NCBI GenBank assembly: GCA_020744425.1
Contig: JAGMUV010000016.1
Location: 1,364,001 to 1,428,000 of the forward strand
Reading direction: 5' to 3'
Origin: Dactylonectria macrodidyma
Taxonomy: Eukaryota; Ascomycota; Sordariomycetes; Hypocreales; Nectriaceae
DNA length: 64,000 bases
The notes beneath the pieces are model-generated. The model was not told the DNA's origin. It did no database searches and saw only the letters and a list, made by a program, of their open reading frames with translations. The translations under genes were made by a program, and so were the position numbers. The stretch's first letter is position 1. Every line of letters begins with the position of its first letter. Of the stretch, positions 43,101 through 55,000 are shown in pieces.

Positions 43101-43912
43101 GGTGTACTGCGGATAGTGGACCGGGACGATCGGCTTATATGTAATTCATTATCGGGTCTGATGTGAAACAGCGCGGCCGCGGTAGGACAGCCGGTAATAG
43201 TCATCGGCTCAGGTTAGTGTACAGACTAAGTTACACATATGACGGATGCGGATGGTGGGTGTGTATGAGGCAGCACGGAGGCCTCTAGTCTATGGCATGT
43301 CTGTGCGTTCGAAACACGATAAAATGTGTCAGATTCTAGGTACTTAGGTGGCTTGACGGTGATCCTTTTCGTCTTTCAAGCTTAGCCAGGCTATTCGTTT
43401 CACGTATTCGTTTTGTCTGCCTAACCTTTCGTTTGTTACTTTTACGTATCGGCAAGCAGACTCATTTTTAACAATCACCAGGTACATGTGACGGCGGTAC
43501 GTAACTACAGGCATGATGATACAATCTGCAGACACGAACGTAAACACTTGCCTCGACTTTGCTACATTTGTTGGCTCATACACTTTCTTTGACTCCGACA
43601 GAAGTCAGGTTGAGTAACACACTCTCATCTCGGCATTCCCTAGAACACCTTGCTTATCGGGGCTCTAGTTGTACCAAGATCTATGCAACAGGAAACACCC
43701 GCGTAACCTCCCACATCTGGTTCCTTCGTCAACTTGCTCCACTGGGATCCCTCGACGTTGTGGAACAAGGTTCGACTGCTACACATTTCGCACGACAAGA
43801 CGTCGTCGCCCAAGCTACATATCTGCATCCCACGGTATGCGATCTACGTAGCGTTGTAGGAACATCTATGTAGGCCAGATTACCCCCCGATAGGCATGTA
43901 TCTCTACGTGTG
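43101..43912. other. Chitinase promoter and spacer
   Basis: About 800 bp. Only an ATG-less 80-codon minus-strand frame (43344-43583), not supported. Confidence 0.45.
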
Positions 43913-44115
43913 CATGCCTACCACAGCGTCTACTAGAACATCCGCCTTCAATACGTCCTCATTCCCTTCGCCGCATAACATACTACTTAGCAACAGATGC
44001 ATGCGTCGGGTAGGTTCCTGCCCCGATGCTGCTGGTCTAGGAGTAGCTTCATCTGCTGTCGTTTGGTGTCTAGGCTTGCCGTGTCTATAAACCGGCTCCC
44101 GCGACTAGTCGCAAG

Positions 44116-44620
44116 TCATGAGCTGTCCTTCCAGTCGCCAGTTGACACATTCGGCAACGTACCATCGTCAGACACGATAATGCTTACGGATTTCTCAAGG
44201 TTATCGCTTAGCTCCAAAGAACTGTCTGACATGTTCTCTTGGTCTCTTAGCCCGGGTTCTAACGTACACCAGTGATAGCTTGGCCGACCCTCGCAATCAG
44301 TCACGGTGCATCTCCGGCACCGTAAATGCGGACATCTTGGATTTCTACAGAGGCTTGTAGTTGTCTCCAGCAATGTCCAACACTACCTCATCGTTAACAA
44401 ATCAGCGCATATTCACTCATCTCACGGGTATGCTTACACCGCAGCAAACCCAATTGGTGGAGTTTGAGTCAGGCATGATCTGATTGCGGCGCGGTGCGAG
44501 TTGAACGGGGGTCGTTTTGGGGTGTACTAATGGGACATCGACAGAGGACTCGCTGATGGCTAAAAGGCATTTGGGCTGTGGCACTGTATAGCGAAGAGCA
44601 CACTCGCGGCCGATAGTCAA
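44116..44620 (-). CDS. Cys-rich zinc-ribbon-like protein, copy A
   Basis: Exon 1 (ending 44438) and exon 2 (44382-44116) are joined by a 55-bp GTAAGC...GAGGTAG intron in phase 0. The spliced protein reads TNWVCCGCWTLLETTTSLCR, NPRCPH-x-RC-x2-CT, TDCEGRPSYHWC. The WxCCxC...C-x4-C-x2-RC-x2-C spacing suggests zinc binding and is common in small uncharacterised ascomycete proteins. The tail is Ser/Asp-rich. The exon-1 frame starts at TTG 44620, is open further upstream and has no ATG, so the true start is unknown. Copy B keeps the same frame, intron length and Cys positions. Confidence 0.5.
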
Positions 44621-45337
44621 TCTATCTTCTTGTTCGTTCTTTGTACCTTCCTACTTTCCATCCTTTCTTCCCGTCTTATGTTCCTGAAGGCATGGTTGCA
44701 AGAGATTTATCAATCCTCATGATGATTTGCAATGCATACTACCCTGAACTCTACGGGCATGACGTGCACACGTATATGCGAACATTGTTATAAAGCATGA
44801 ACTACTGAGTTGAGCGGAACATACGTTCGATTAAATTCCAGTCACTAGGCTATTTGTTCCTGGTTTGGGATGCCCCTTGACGGCTGGAAAAGGTGTCCAT
44901 CTCGGACGCGTAGCAGACTGCATCGGCCAGTACAGCGCAACGGTGAAACTTGTTGTGTTGCAGTTCGTCCCGAGTCACCCACCCCACAGGCTTGTGACAT
45001 GATCAACCGGTTCATGACGAAACGCATGTGCTATGACTACCCAGAGTTCGAGAGGTTAGGATATTGCTGGCTGCTCCATTATATGTACTGCTTGTCGGAC
45101 CGAACGACAGGTGTTCTGTGCAGGGAATCAAGTTCAACATTCAACTGGCGGACACTCTTAGGGGCTACAAACTTTGTCCAATTTGCGTTGCTTGTCTGAG
45201 TGTAGTGGATGAATACTGTATGGTGTTGCCACATGGGATTTTGTGAATGAAAGCCGTGGTAGCGGAAATTATTATTTCTGTCTAGCGGTATTCACTTCAT
45301 TGTTAAAAACGAAAGAAAGAAAGAAGACGAATAAACG

Positions 45338-45955
45338 CTACGAGTTCATCATGGTTGGAGGAAAGTAATATCCCGCCCACGTCGAGTACTGCAAACAGGA
45401 AGAAACCGTATAGCCCCCAAATCTGCCTATGTTTCAGGTAGTTAGTTAAGAAGACGAGTGGATATGCGTGATCAGCTTACAAGCTCCGAGTGTTCGCAAG
45501 ATAGAATTGCAAGCTCCGTATTGGTTGACGATTATGTCAGCCGCCTCGCATCCTGGGACCCAGGTGACTTGGAATCTCTGGGTAAAAGAAGTATTTTTAA
45601 GAAAATAGGTTTTGGATATGCCAGGCAAGTCTTCACTTAAGGTGGCGTTGTAATATTCGCAAAATCTGATAGCATTATCGTCCCTCAAAGATTGATTTAT
45701 CCTGAGGTCATACCAACCAGCGAAACAATGAGGATCCGGGTCCTCGATTGCGGAAGTGTGTAAAGTGAGTGCGGTGGAACTGATTTTCGTACTATCAGCT
45801 TCCCCCGTGGTTGTTGCGGCCAGTGTGCTCCACAAACTGCCGATGTGCTCAGTAAGAATGTGAGTCGAGAAGCTAGGGTGGGCGCTCTCGCTCTCCGCGT
45901 TTACTAATGTAAAAGCGGCAAGGAAGACATGCACGAAGAAGATAGCGAGGTTCAT
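45338..45955 (-). CDS. Small secreted Ser/Thr-rich protein with Cys tail, copy A
   Basis: Exon 1 45955-45481 and exon 2 45426-45338 flank a 54-bp GTAAGC...CATAG intron; 187 aa. Signal peptide at 1-20 (FVHVFLAAFTLVNA-E). A Ser/Thr-rich middle is followed by a segment with several Cys and N-glycosylation sites (NAT, NTS). Splicing adds CRFGGYTVSSCLQYSTWAG and then a short hydrophobic end. Without splicing the frame would end at CKLITHIHSSS, losing the two C-terminal Cys. It is likely an extracellular or wall protein; a host-interaction role is possible but not shown. The paralogue at 48212-48866 has the same layout. Confidence 0.62.
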
Positions 45956-46430
45956 GATTCAAGATAGCCTTGCTTCTACCGAAAGGAGTCTTATCCCTGA
46001 AATATATAGTAAGTAGGCGTCATGAGCCGATACGGTCAGAAGACAGCGCAGCAGTGATGAGACAAGATGGCAAATCGGTGGATGGCTGTTTGGTACATTC
46101 GGGGATGGCTCTTTCGTCTGTCAGACGTCACCTTCTAGTTTTACGTCAGAGGCGGCATGCACACCTCGATAATGCGAGTGTACTAGATGTCGTCAATGTG
46201 ACTAACCTCATGCAACGACGCATAGTACGAACGGTGCGTGAGAGGTGGACCAAGGCGAACGAAGACGTCCACGCACAGATTCGGTCCATCCCAACGTACA
46301 GTTGCCTTTTATGGATGGCAGACGTGCGTTGGCGTGCGTTGGCGACGTTACGAAACACGTTCAAGCCATGTCAATTCCGTGTTAGAGTCAGAGCTTTCCT
46401 AGTGGACTAATATGACGACACAAACTGTTG

Positions 46431-46621
46431 TCGAAAGAGCTCGCTAGACCCAGACGAACCGGACGGGTTCTCTTCATTTCGCGCCTAGCCCGACGGATGA
46501 GCAAACGTAACGTCAAACAAGTCACGTCGCACATGATGAATCGTTGGTGGTGGACGCGACAGGCAATATGACGATCTATGTCCCTAAGCTACGATGGCCA
46601 TGCACGAGTCTAGCTCTAGAT
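46431..46621. other. Spacer between duplication units
   Basis: About 190 bp with no counterpart elsewhere in the window and no ORF. Confidence 0.5.
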
Positions 46622-46890
46622 CGATGCCTACCACAGGGTCTACCAGCGTCCTCACACCCTTCGCCGCATGGCACACTGGATAGCAGCAGATACATGTGCC
46701 GGGTAGGTTCCTGCCCGATGCTGCTGGTCTGGGAGTAGCTTCGGCTACTGTCGTTTGGTGTCTAGGCTAGATTGGTATGTAAACTACCTGACTTACCCTG
46801 CACTATCCGTTCTCGCCATTGACCACACTGTTTCAGCATAACAAGGTCTGTTGTCATGTCTGTAAACCGGCCATCGCGACCAGTCGCAAG

Positions 46891-47395
46891 TCATGAGCTG
46901 TCCTTTGAGTCGCCAGTTGACACATTCGGCAAAGCACCATCGTCAGACACGATAATGCTTACGGATTTCTCAAGGTCATCGCTAGGCTCCAGAGAACTGT
47001 CTGACATGTGCTCTTGGTCTCTTAGCCCGAGTTCTAACGGACACCAGTGATAGCTTGGCCGACCCTCGCAATCAGTCGCGGTGCATTTCTGGCACCGTAT
47101 ATGCGGACATCTTGGATTTCTACAGAGGCTTGTAGTTGTCTCCAGCAATGTCCAACACTACCTCATCGTTAACAAATCAGCGCATATTCATTAATCGCAC
47201 GAGTATGCTTACATCGCAGCAAACCCAATTGGTGGGGTTTGAGTCAGGCATGATCTGATTGCGGCGCGTTGTGAGTTGAACGGGATCGTTTTGGAGTGTA
47301 CCTAATACAATATCGACAGAGGACTCGCTAATGGCTAAAAGATATTTGTGCTGTGGCACGGTATAGCGAAGAGCACACTCGTAGCCGATAGTCAA
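46891..47395 (-). CDS. Cys-rich zinc-ribbon-like protein, copy B
   Basis: Paralogue of 44116-44620 in the second duplication unit. Exon 1 ends at 47213, the intron is 47212-47158 (55 bp, the same length as in copy A), and exon 2 is 47157-46891, the same 89 codons. All Cys in exon 2 are retained despite about 12 substitutions (for example HLRCRRCTV against HIRCQKCTA). A stop lies a few codons upstream of the TTG at 47395 in this copy, so the N-terminus differs or is shorter. That the frame, the intron and the Cys pattern all survive argues for a real protein. Confidence 0.5.
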
Positions 47396-48164
47396 TCTAT
47401 TTTCTTATTCGTTCTTTATACCTCCCTACTTTCCATCCTTTCTTTCCAGTCTTATGTTCCTGAAGGCATGGTTGCAAGAGACTCATCAATCCTCATGATG
47501 ATTTGCAATGCATACTACCCTGAACTCTACGGGCATGACGTGCAAACGTATCTACGGACATCTGTCACATTATTGTAAAGCGTGAACTACTGAGTTGAGC
47601 GGAACATACGTTCGAATAAATTCCAGTCACAGGGCTATTTGTTCCTGGTTTGGGATGCCCCATGACGGCTTGAAAAGTGTCCATCTCGAACACGTAGTAG
47701 ACTGCATCGGTCTGTACAGCGCAACGATGAAACTTGTTGTGTTGCAGTTTGTCCCGAATCATCCACCCCACAGGCTTGTGACATGATCCAACGGTTCGTG
47801 ACGAAACCCATGTGCTATAACTAGACTACCCAGAGTTCGAGAGGTGAGGATATTGCTGGCTGCTCCATTATATGTACTACTTGCCGGACCGAACGACAGG
47901 TGGTCTGGGCAGGGAAATCAAGTTCACCATTCAACTCGCGGACACTCTTATGGGCTTGAAGTTTTGCCCAAGTTGTGTTGCTTACTTCTGAGTGCAGTCA
48001 ACAGTAGGAATCACTTAGGGCGAATTTCGCTAGCGTTCTAAACCACGGAAATGAACCAAGGGTGAATTGACACTGCATGGGGTTGTGACATGGGATTTTG
48101 TGAATGAAAGTTGCGGCAGCGGAAACTATGTCTATCTAGTGGGATTCTCTACACTGTTGGAAAG

Positions 48165-48195
48165 GAAAGAAAGAAAGAAAGAAAGAAGGAAGGAA
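48165..48195. repeat. (GAAA)n microsatellite
   Basis: Short GAAAG repeats downstream of secreted copy B. A shorter version lies at 45311-45327 in unit A. Confidence 0.75.
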
Positions 48196-48211
48196 AAATG
48201 GCTAATAAACG

Positions 48212-48866
48212 CTACCAGAGCATGATGATTGGATCTTGAGACTGTTCCGCCCACGTCGAGTACCGCAAACAGTGAGAATCCGCGTAGCCCCCAAATCTGC
48301 CTGCGTTTCAGGTAGTCAGCTAAGAAGATGAGTAGGTGTGCGATCAGCTTACAATTTCCGAGTGTTCGCAAAATAGAACTGCAAGTTCCATCTCCAGCGA
48401 TGCCCGCGTTGGCCGCTTTGCATTTCGGCACCCAGGTGACTTGGAACATCTGGTTAAGAAAAGTTTCATTGAGATGATAGGTTCTAGATATGCCGGAGAA
48501 GTCTTTACTCAAGGTGGCGTCTCGTTGAGATTCGCAAAATCTCCTCGCGTTATCGTTCCTCAGGACTTTGGGCAAATCGAGATCATCGCCACCAGCGAAA
48601 CAACGATGAACCGGGACATTTGGGTCGGGGGAGAATGAATTGCCTCCAGTGGCTTCCGCCGTGGTTGTTGCAGAAGTGTGTGAAGTCAATGTAGTGGAAC
48701 TGATTTCTGTACCATCAACTTCCGCCGTGGTTGTTGCGGCCAGTGTGCTCCACAAGCTGCCGATGTGCGCAGTAAGAGTGGACGTCGAGAATGTAGGACG
48801 GGCGCTCTCCGCATTTACTAATGTGAAAGTCGCAAGGAAGATATGCACGAAGAGTGTGAGGTTCAT
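48212..48866 (-). CDS. Small secreted Ser/Thr-rich protein with Cys tail, copy B
   Basis: Exon 1 48866-48353 and exon 2 48300-48212 with a 52-bp GTAAGC...CGCAG intron; 200 aa. Same signal peptide type (FVHIFLATFTLVNA-E), a longer Thr-rich middle (an extra TTTAEATGGNS-type segment of about 16 residues) and the tail CRFGGYADSHCLRYSTWAEQ. Exon 2 is 89 nt in both copies. The unspliced frame runs on to 48132 and encodes an artificial Phe/Leu-rich tail over a GAAA microsatellite, so the spliced form is preferred. The two proteins have diverged substantially while keeping the Cys positions. Confidence 0.65.
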
Positions 48867-49621
48867 AATTCAGGATAGCCTTCCTGCTGCCGGAAGGAGT
48901 CTTTGGGCCTGAAATATATAGTAAACCGGCCTCGTGAGCCGATACGGTTAGAAGACAGAGCAGAAGCGATGAGACTAGACAGCAGGCCGGTGGATGGCTG
49001 TTTGGTACAGTCAGGGATGGCTCTGTCGTCTGTCAGACTTCAGCTACTAGTTTTACGGCAGAGGCGGCATGCACATGCACACCTCGCTAATGCGAGTGTG
49101 CTAGATGTCGTCAATGTGACTGACCTCTTATGTAACAACGCATAGTACAAACAGTGCGTGAGAGATATGTACCAAGGCAAACGAAGAGTCCACGCACGGA
49201 TTCGGGCCCATCCCAACGTACAGTTGCCTTTTATGGACAGCATGACGTGCGTTGACATGCGTTGGAAACGTATCGAAACACGTTCATACCCTGTCAGTTC
49301 CGTTTCCAGAGTCCGAGGTTTTCTGGTTAACTAATACGATGATACAAACTGTTGAATTAAGAAACGACAAATCTCTGGTAGCGCCGACCATCCACATCAG
49401 CCGCAAATTCAGGACAGTTCTCGTCAGCGTCCCTCCTTTACTCGTCAACTAACTGTGGCACCTGTTCAATGGCTGCGCCGATCATGGCTTGATTGGCTGC
49501 ACTGAAGCTGTGCATGACTACGGAGTACACAGTTCCACGAAGCCGAAAGTCATCTGTCGCTACTGTACGAGGCACTGCTACTGATAAATTGTGCGCAGCG
49601 ACCTTGTACTATCCCACTCTA

Positions 49622-50029
49622 ATGGACAGGAGAAGAACCGACATCAGGCTGATCAAAGACGAACAGGCGCGGCAGTGCACCTTCAACAAAAGGAAAAAGG
49701 GCTTATTCAGGAAAGCGTACGAGTTTGCCGTTGTGTCTGGCAAGAGAGTTCATGTATTCCTCCAAGGCAAACCCCCGGAGACGGAAGTTCACGAGCCTCA
49801 GGACTCCCTGTCCAAGCAGGCCCAGCCATCACTTCACCCCCTGGGGCCGGATCGAGAACCAGCTGCCATGAACGCAGAGGAATCACGAGCTAGCAGCGGC
49901 GCTAGCGCGACAAGGGAGCGAAGCGTTCTGTTTAGTCCAAGAAACGGGCTGCCCGTGACGTACTGGGACATATTCGAGGTACTGGACTCCTTATTACCAG
50001 CGCGCAGCTTCTCGTGTGGGTGGCAATGA
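49622..50029 (+). CDS. Small MADS-box protein
   Basis: 135 aa from the ATG at 49622 (the frame is open further upstream but without conserved sequence). Residues 1-50 match the SRF/MEF2-type MADS box: MDRRRTDIRLIKDEQARQ, CTFNKRKKGLFRKAYEFAV, then a hydrophobic strand (KRVHVFLQGK). The canonical form is RQVTFNKRKxGLxKKAxELSVL. The rest is Pro/Ser/Glu-rich with no K or SAM domain. It should dimerise and bind CArG-like DNA. It is much shorter than the typical fungal MADS factors (Mcm1, Rlm1), so it may be lineage-specific or missing 3' exons. Confidence 0.7.
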   Translation: MDRRRTDIRLIKDEQARQCTFNKRKKGLFRKAYEFAVVSGKRVHVFLQGKPPETEVHEPQDSLSKQAQPSLHPLGPDREPAAMNAEESRASSGASATRERSVLFSPRNGLPVTYWDIFEVLDSLLPARSFSCGWQ

Positions 50030-50466
50030 TCTAGGTTGGTTTGGATATTGAAGGGCTGTCTTGAAGGCTGTCGCGATGTGTGCTTCGGACAATGGGGCGT
50101 GTGATGGTTCCAGCAGTAGCACCCCAGCCCAAACCAGTATAAGGATGTATAGGTTAGCCTGGAGCCTAGATTTAAGCAGTTATACCAAGAAAGGGCGACT
50201 GTCACCGCAAAAGACCAGCTGTATTAAGAACGCCACTGTACTGCAGAGGGTCTACAATGGTGCAGATATGGGTTCTGATTATGCTACTGACAATCGTTGT
50301 GCCAAAATTCTACGGTGTGACTCCTACTAATATATGGACGATGCCCGATCGGGGGCTAATTGAACGACAAAGTGATAGATCTCCTCAACGTCACCAATTT
50401 CGGCACCCTGCGCTTTTACCAGGAAGGGGTGGTGTTTTCCTGCGCTGATTCAAATGGTAGGAAGGG
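50030..50466. other. Intergenic; no gene seen
   Basis: Spacer between the convergent MADS-box gene and the unknown gene at 50467. Confidence 0.45.
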
Positions 50467-51342
50467 TTAAGTTAGCTGCTGTCTGTGAAGGAGTAGAGTA
50501 GCCGCTCGTGCCACTGCGCTTTGCAGTCCCTTTGGCCCTCGAGCTTGTGAGAGAAACTCATGCTGTGCTACTATAAGTAGATTGTATAGCTTGGCGTCAT
50601 AGTCACTTACTTCTGCAGATGGCATGCCTTGTTCCCAAATAATGCGGTGGAACTGGACTCCCAGACTTGAAAGGTTCCCGTTGGTCTGGAGCGAGAACAA
50701 CCGCTCAGCACGGCTAGTGTATTGTAAGTGCCAGTAGTCCCCTGCCGTGGAATTGATGTAGTCGCGCTGGTGCCTAAAATCTAGTACTAAGGAGGTGTTG
50801 TCAGCGTTCGAGTCCGTGTCAACGCGCCAAGACCGCAACGTCAGGTAGTTCCCTTCACTCACCTATCTTCAAAGTTCCAGACAGATTCACGCGGACGTCC
50901 TCTACGAGGAACGGGGGGCGGGTGGACGCCAAGTATTGAAAGCCATCAACGAGCTGCATTTGCGATGAGCGATGTCCTGACGAGACCGAGGACTGTGGGG
51001 ACTTACCTGCTCGCAAGAACTGGAAAGCTCCACCTCGTTTAGCTGGCGTAGTTGGTCGAGAGTCAGCTCTGCATGCTGTTGAAGGAGAATGACTTCAAAC
51101 AGTCCGTTGTAACACCCGTAAAAAATGCCAGCAACAGTTGCCACGTTTCGGTGCTCGATGTTTGAGATTGATCTGGTGTCCACTTTACAGATCAAGCGGG
51201 CCGTGACCAGCTCCTTATTTCTTCTGTTTCGAAAAACGCTCCCGCAAACATGGGGACGCCAGACAATTTTCTCATAGGCTTCATCTAGCTCGTTTCGGGG
51301 TCGAATGGTAAGGCAGGCTCGAAACTGGAGAGTATGAGGCAT
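50467..51342 (-). CDS. Hypothetical protein, three exons
   Basis: Exons 51342-51007, 50953-50863 and 50786-50467 with introns of 53 and 76 bp (GTAAGT and GTGAGT donors, AG acceptors) give a continuous 248 aa from an ATG. The middle has helix-rich sequence (LTLDQLRQLNEVELSSS), then strands (FLVEDVRVNLSGTLKIVLDF), and the end is helical (NLLIVAQHEFLSQA, ARAATLLLHRQQLT). No signal peptide, membrane span or known motif. Good splice sites and an even coding quality support a real gene. Function unknown. Confidence 0.6.
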
Positions 51343-52047
51343 ATTGCATGTTTGACGAGAACGAGGGAGGCCAGAAGAAGGCACCGGGCCATCCTTATCC
51401 TCAAGGGGGCGGTCCAACTAGGCTGCCGTTCAGGGTCAAGGTTTTAGAGACTATACGCATGTTGCATACTAAACAATATAGGGCTATACAGCAGTATGCT
51501 GCATCACGCATGGCAAAGCTCTCTTTCTAAGTCAAAGCGCTATTGCCGTCATGCCACAGAACCCTCGAGAACAACACGAAGTAAATGTTGCAGCGACGCT
51601 ACACTAGATTCGGGTCTATGTTCTAGTAAGATGACTCAACAGCCATAGCGACGCGGATGCCGTGGCTAAGCGCGTACGATCTTGGAATGTACACTGGGTT
51701 ATAGTACCAAGCGTCCGTGTACCTCCCTGCTCTGTGTGACTCAGTCTCTAGTCATTCACGCATGGCTATTTGAGGCAGTAGGTCGTCGGCCACGTTCGCC
51801 AGTGCCGGCCTACCCTTGACCTCATAGGCTGTATGTAGCCGTACAGTACAGTGCGTGTGTCATCTCAAAGCGAGTTCGATTTGCGAAGAAAATAGTCGCT
51901 GAAGCTGTTCACAATTGTATGTTAGTACAGAAGCCATACCTGGATTGTAATCGTGTATGTGTTTGAGTCGCCGTCGTTCGGTGACGAGAAGGAGGAAAAC
52001 CGACCCGACACGCGCTCCTCGTGATTACACAGATCCTGTGAAGGAGC
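51343..52047. other. Divergent promoter region
   Basis: About 700 bp between the minus-strand unknown gene and the plus-strand Hsp70-Ulp1 fusion. No supported ORF. Confidence 0.45.
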
Positions 52048-55000
52048 ATGACTATGGCAAATCTGCTCGCCGGGTCGCAAACAAGTTTTAAGGACGACAG
52101 CGCCGCGCAAACGATTGGAATCCAAATATTTTACTGTTTAGCCGACGCATCGGAAATGGCATCCGGAAGCAGAAAATACAATGTCACAGTGAGTATCGAG
52201 ATTGGGTCTTCCAAGATCCAAGCGGCATATAGGATCAACAGCGGCAAGGCCTCGACAACAATACGGGGAGGCACCGAAGGGAATGGCCTCCAGAGAATCA
52301 AGCTACTACCTCTGCGGGCGCTTTGCGAGGACGAAATCAGGGCTCTCTACTCCCAAACAGGAGATGCCATAGCTGGAATCAAGCAAGCTTTGGATTCGTG
52401 GCCGAGTGAAGTTCTCGGATACACTGACGTTCGTACGGTTGTTCGGCGAATCTATGAGATAGCGAAAGCGACTGTGGATGGGTCTCTGAGTTCGGAAGAA
52501 ATAGGTGATAAGTGGACCTGGAGTAAAACTGTCCTTGTAGTGCCAGTCCTATGGACCCAGGCAGACGAGAGGTCCGTGATTATTCAGAAGCTCTTGGAGG
52601 AGGAGGCTGAGAAGGCCGGAATACCTGGAGGGACCATCGAGTTTGAGTCGGATGTGGAGGCTGTCCTAGCTGTGATATTGCAGAACAGACTGAAGCTGCT
52701 TCCTAAGCTGAACCACAGATCTCGAGTAGGACCCTGAGTCTGCATACTATAGGGAGGAGCCACTAACAAACCGGTCGAATATTAGGTTATGATAGCCGAC
52801 TTCGGCGAACAGTATCATGTGAGTGCTGACCGCCGAAGCCGACTTCCGATACTGTACTGATCTTGCGACAGGCCTTTGCCGCTTTCGAGATCCGCCCTGA
52901 GAGCACCCTGGAGGTCTTTCCGATTTCTCGGCCATATGGGGATCGCGGCGGCATTGGAAATCTTTGGAAGAAGTTATGCAGCTGGCCTGTCGATGCGTCC
53001 CAGGCTTTAGCCGTTCGAAACGCGTTCTGCAAGTGGCCCGACGTTGATGCGGTTGATCCGCGGAGCGGTAAAGTATTTCCCAAGAAAGAAGTAGATGGTA
53101 TGTTCCAGGATGCCTTCCGTGAAGCTCTGGACAACCTCGACTCGGAAATGGGCAAAGTTGGGAATTTACAATACCTGGCTGTCGTGGGAGCTGCACCGGC
53201 TGCCAGCGTCAAGGTCCAGTCAATGATTCAAGATATCGCTAGCAAGCACGACACTGAAGTGCGCTTTGTGCACGGCGAAGAATCAAGGCGAGGGGCCGAC
53301 AACGACGACAGAACTCGCACTGGCAGCCTGCGAACTGACAACGGCATTGATGCTTGCAAAGGTGCAGTTATACCCTGGCCAAAATGGATAGCTACCGAAG
53401 AACTACAAGCGGCATGTTTTGGTCTCGCTGTCCAGGACTCGGGGAACAGCGCCGGAAATGACAATAAGCGCACCGATGGTCATATCGAGGATATTGTTCT
53501 GCCATCTAAGCTGTGGGTAGGTTCTCCGCTTTCTACTTTGCACAAGTCTATCCTAACTTCAATACCTACAGGGAGAATCATTTCAGTTTTTCGAAAACAA
53601 GTTCGAGGCGATCCAAATAGCCCCAGAAGCTAAATCAGTCACTCTTTTCCCAGTGTACCTAAGTCTGAAAGAGGAATCTGTAGTGCTCCCCAAGCAATCG
53701 AAAGACACCAATCGCGAAGCTCGGTCAACTACTGGCGCAACGTATATGGATCCGATTAAAATCAGATTCAACGCACGTTCTGAAGGATTTATAACCTATC
53801 GGTTTTGCCCAGGATCAGAAGCTGAACGTATCATTCTCGAAGTGATCCACCCTCGTGACTACAGAAGACTAGAGTTTGTGGTTTCACGAGAGCGATGGAG
53901 AATTGTTCTCGAGCTGTGCGAAGACCACAGTCTTTCGAGTTACGACTTTCAGAATAGCATTTTTGCGATAGGGTTCGGTGGCGATAGAGCATTCAAGGTG
54001 GTGTGGGACCAGGTGAGTATGCGCAAGCCTTTGATCGGAGTAGGAAGTGACCCAGCATAGGGTGTTCCGCAAAAATCACAACCCTGTTGGCCCAATGATA
54101 AGTGGAAAACATGGACGCTATACCGGCGACCCGAACTCCCAAATCGACTTCGAATCGGTCGCGGGGGGTCAAGTTGGGCGACGGCTGGATTTTGCCCGGT
54201 GTTCCACTTTGACGCACCAGAGCTCTCGAGAAGGGATCGGCTTGTGTTAGAAATGCTTTCAATCAAAGGCAGCCACTCATCACTGAAATTGCGTATTACT
54301 GTTCTCGACGGCGAACCACCCAAGACCCTCCTATTGACCATCAACTTGGAAGAGGCTGCGCCGTTGCCTCTAGATTGCTGGCAAGAGCTGAAGGAAATCT
54401 TCTCCAAGTGGCGTGTCCGTGGTCGAGCTGCTGTGAGAAACGACAAAAGGTTTGACTGGCTTCAAGTTTGCGACATCCCTTGCTTACCTCTTCAAAGGGA
54501 CAGTGCCCAAGCTGTATTGAAAAAAGTGCATTCCACGTCGTTCGAGGACGACGACGACAAACAGAACGATGCTACGAGCAACGGCCCACCAGATTCCTCA
54601 AGGTCTATCCATCACAACTCTAGTCTAGAGAGATCACCTTCGCCGTGCTCGTCAGAGAAAGGATGTAATATGGAACCAAAATGCCCTGGCATACGTTCGA
54701 CCGGCGAAGAAACGCCTGGTAGGGCATACGTTGAGCCCGAAAGGCCTCCGAGTCCCGAGCACCTACCCAGCCGCCCTCCGACACCCTATTGCGCTGCAAA
54801 TTCGGGTATAGAATTTTCGGGTCCCGTTTCTCCTGTCGAAGAAGCTCTTACGGAGGATGAGGGTGAACGCTTGAGCGATGAGATTATAAATTCTTGCCTC
54901 AAAGACATACTCCAAAAGCGAGAGGATACTTTGCTTCTCAACACTTTTTTCTATATACGGCTTTGTAAAAAGAACGGAGGTATCAGCAATCAAGAGATCC

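Larger units (their letters stand above)
43913..46430. repeat. Unit A of a direct tandem segmental duplication
   Basis: About 2.5 kb starting at TGCCTACCACAG and ending at ACAAACTGTTG. It is closely similar to 46622-49355 in the same orientation, with scattered substitutions and small indels. It carries a Cys-rich gene and a secreted-protein gene. Confidence 0.85.
46622..49355. repeat. Unit B of the direct tandem segmental duplication
   Basis: About 2.7 kb, the partner of 43913-46430, separated from it by about 190 bp of unrelated sequence. It is longer mainly through insertions near 46770-46850, in the secreted-protein coding region and in the region before 48130. Confidence 0.85.

Noticed and set aside
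48132..48211. Phe/Leu-rich C-terminal tail of the unspliced secreted copy B
   Set aside because: It appears only if the intron is retained, and lies over a GAAA microsatellite; copy A has no equivalent.
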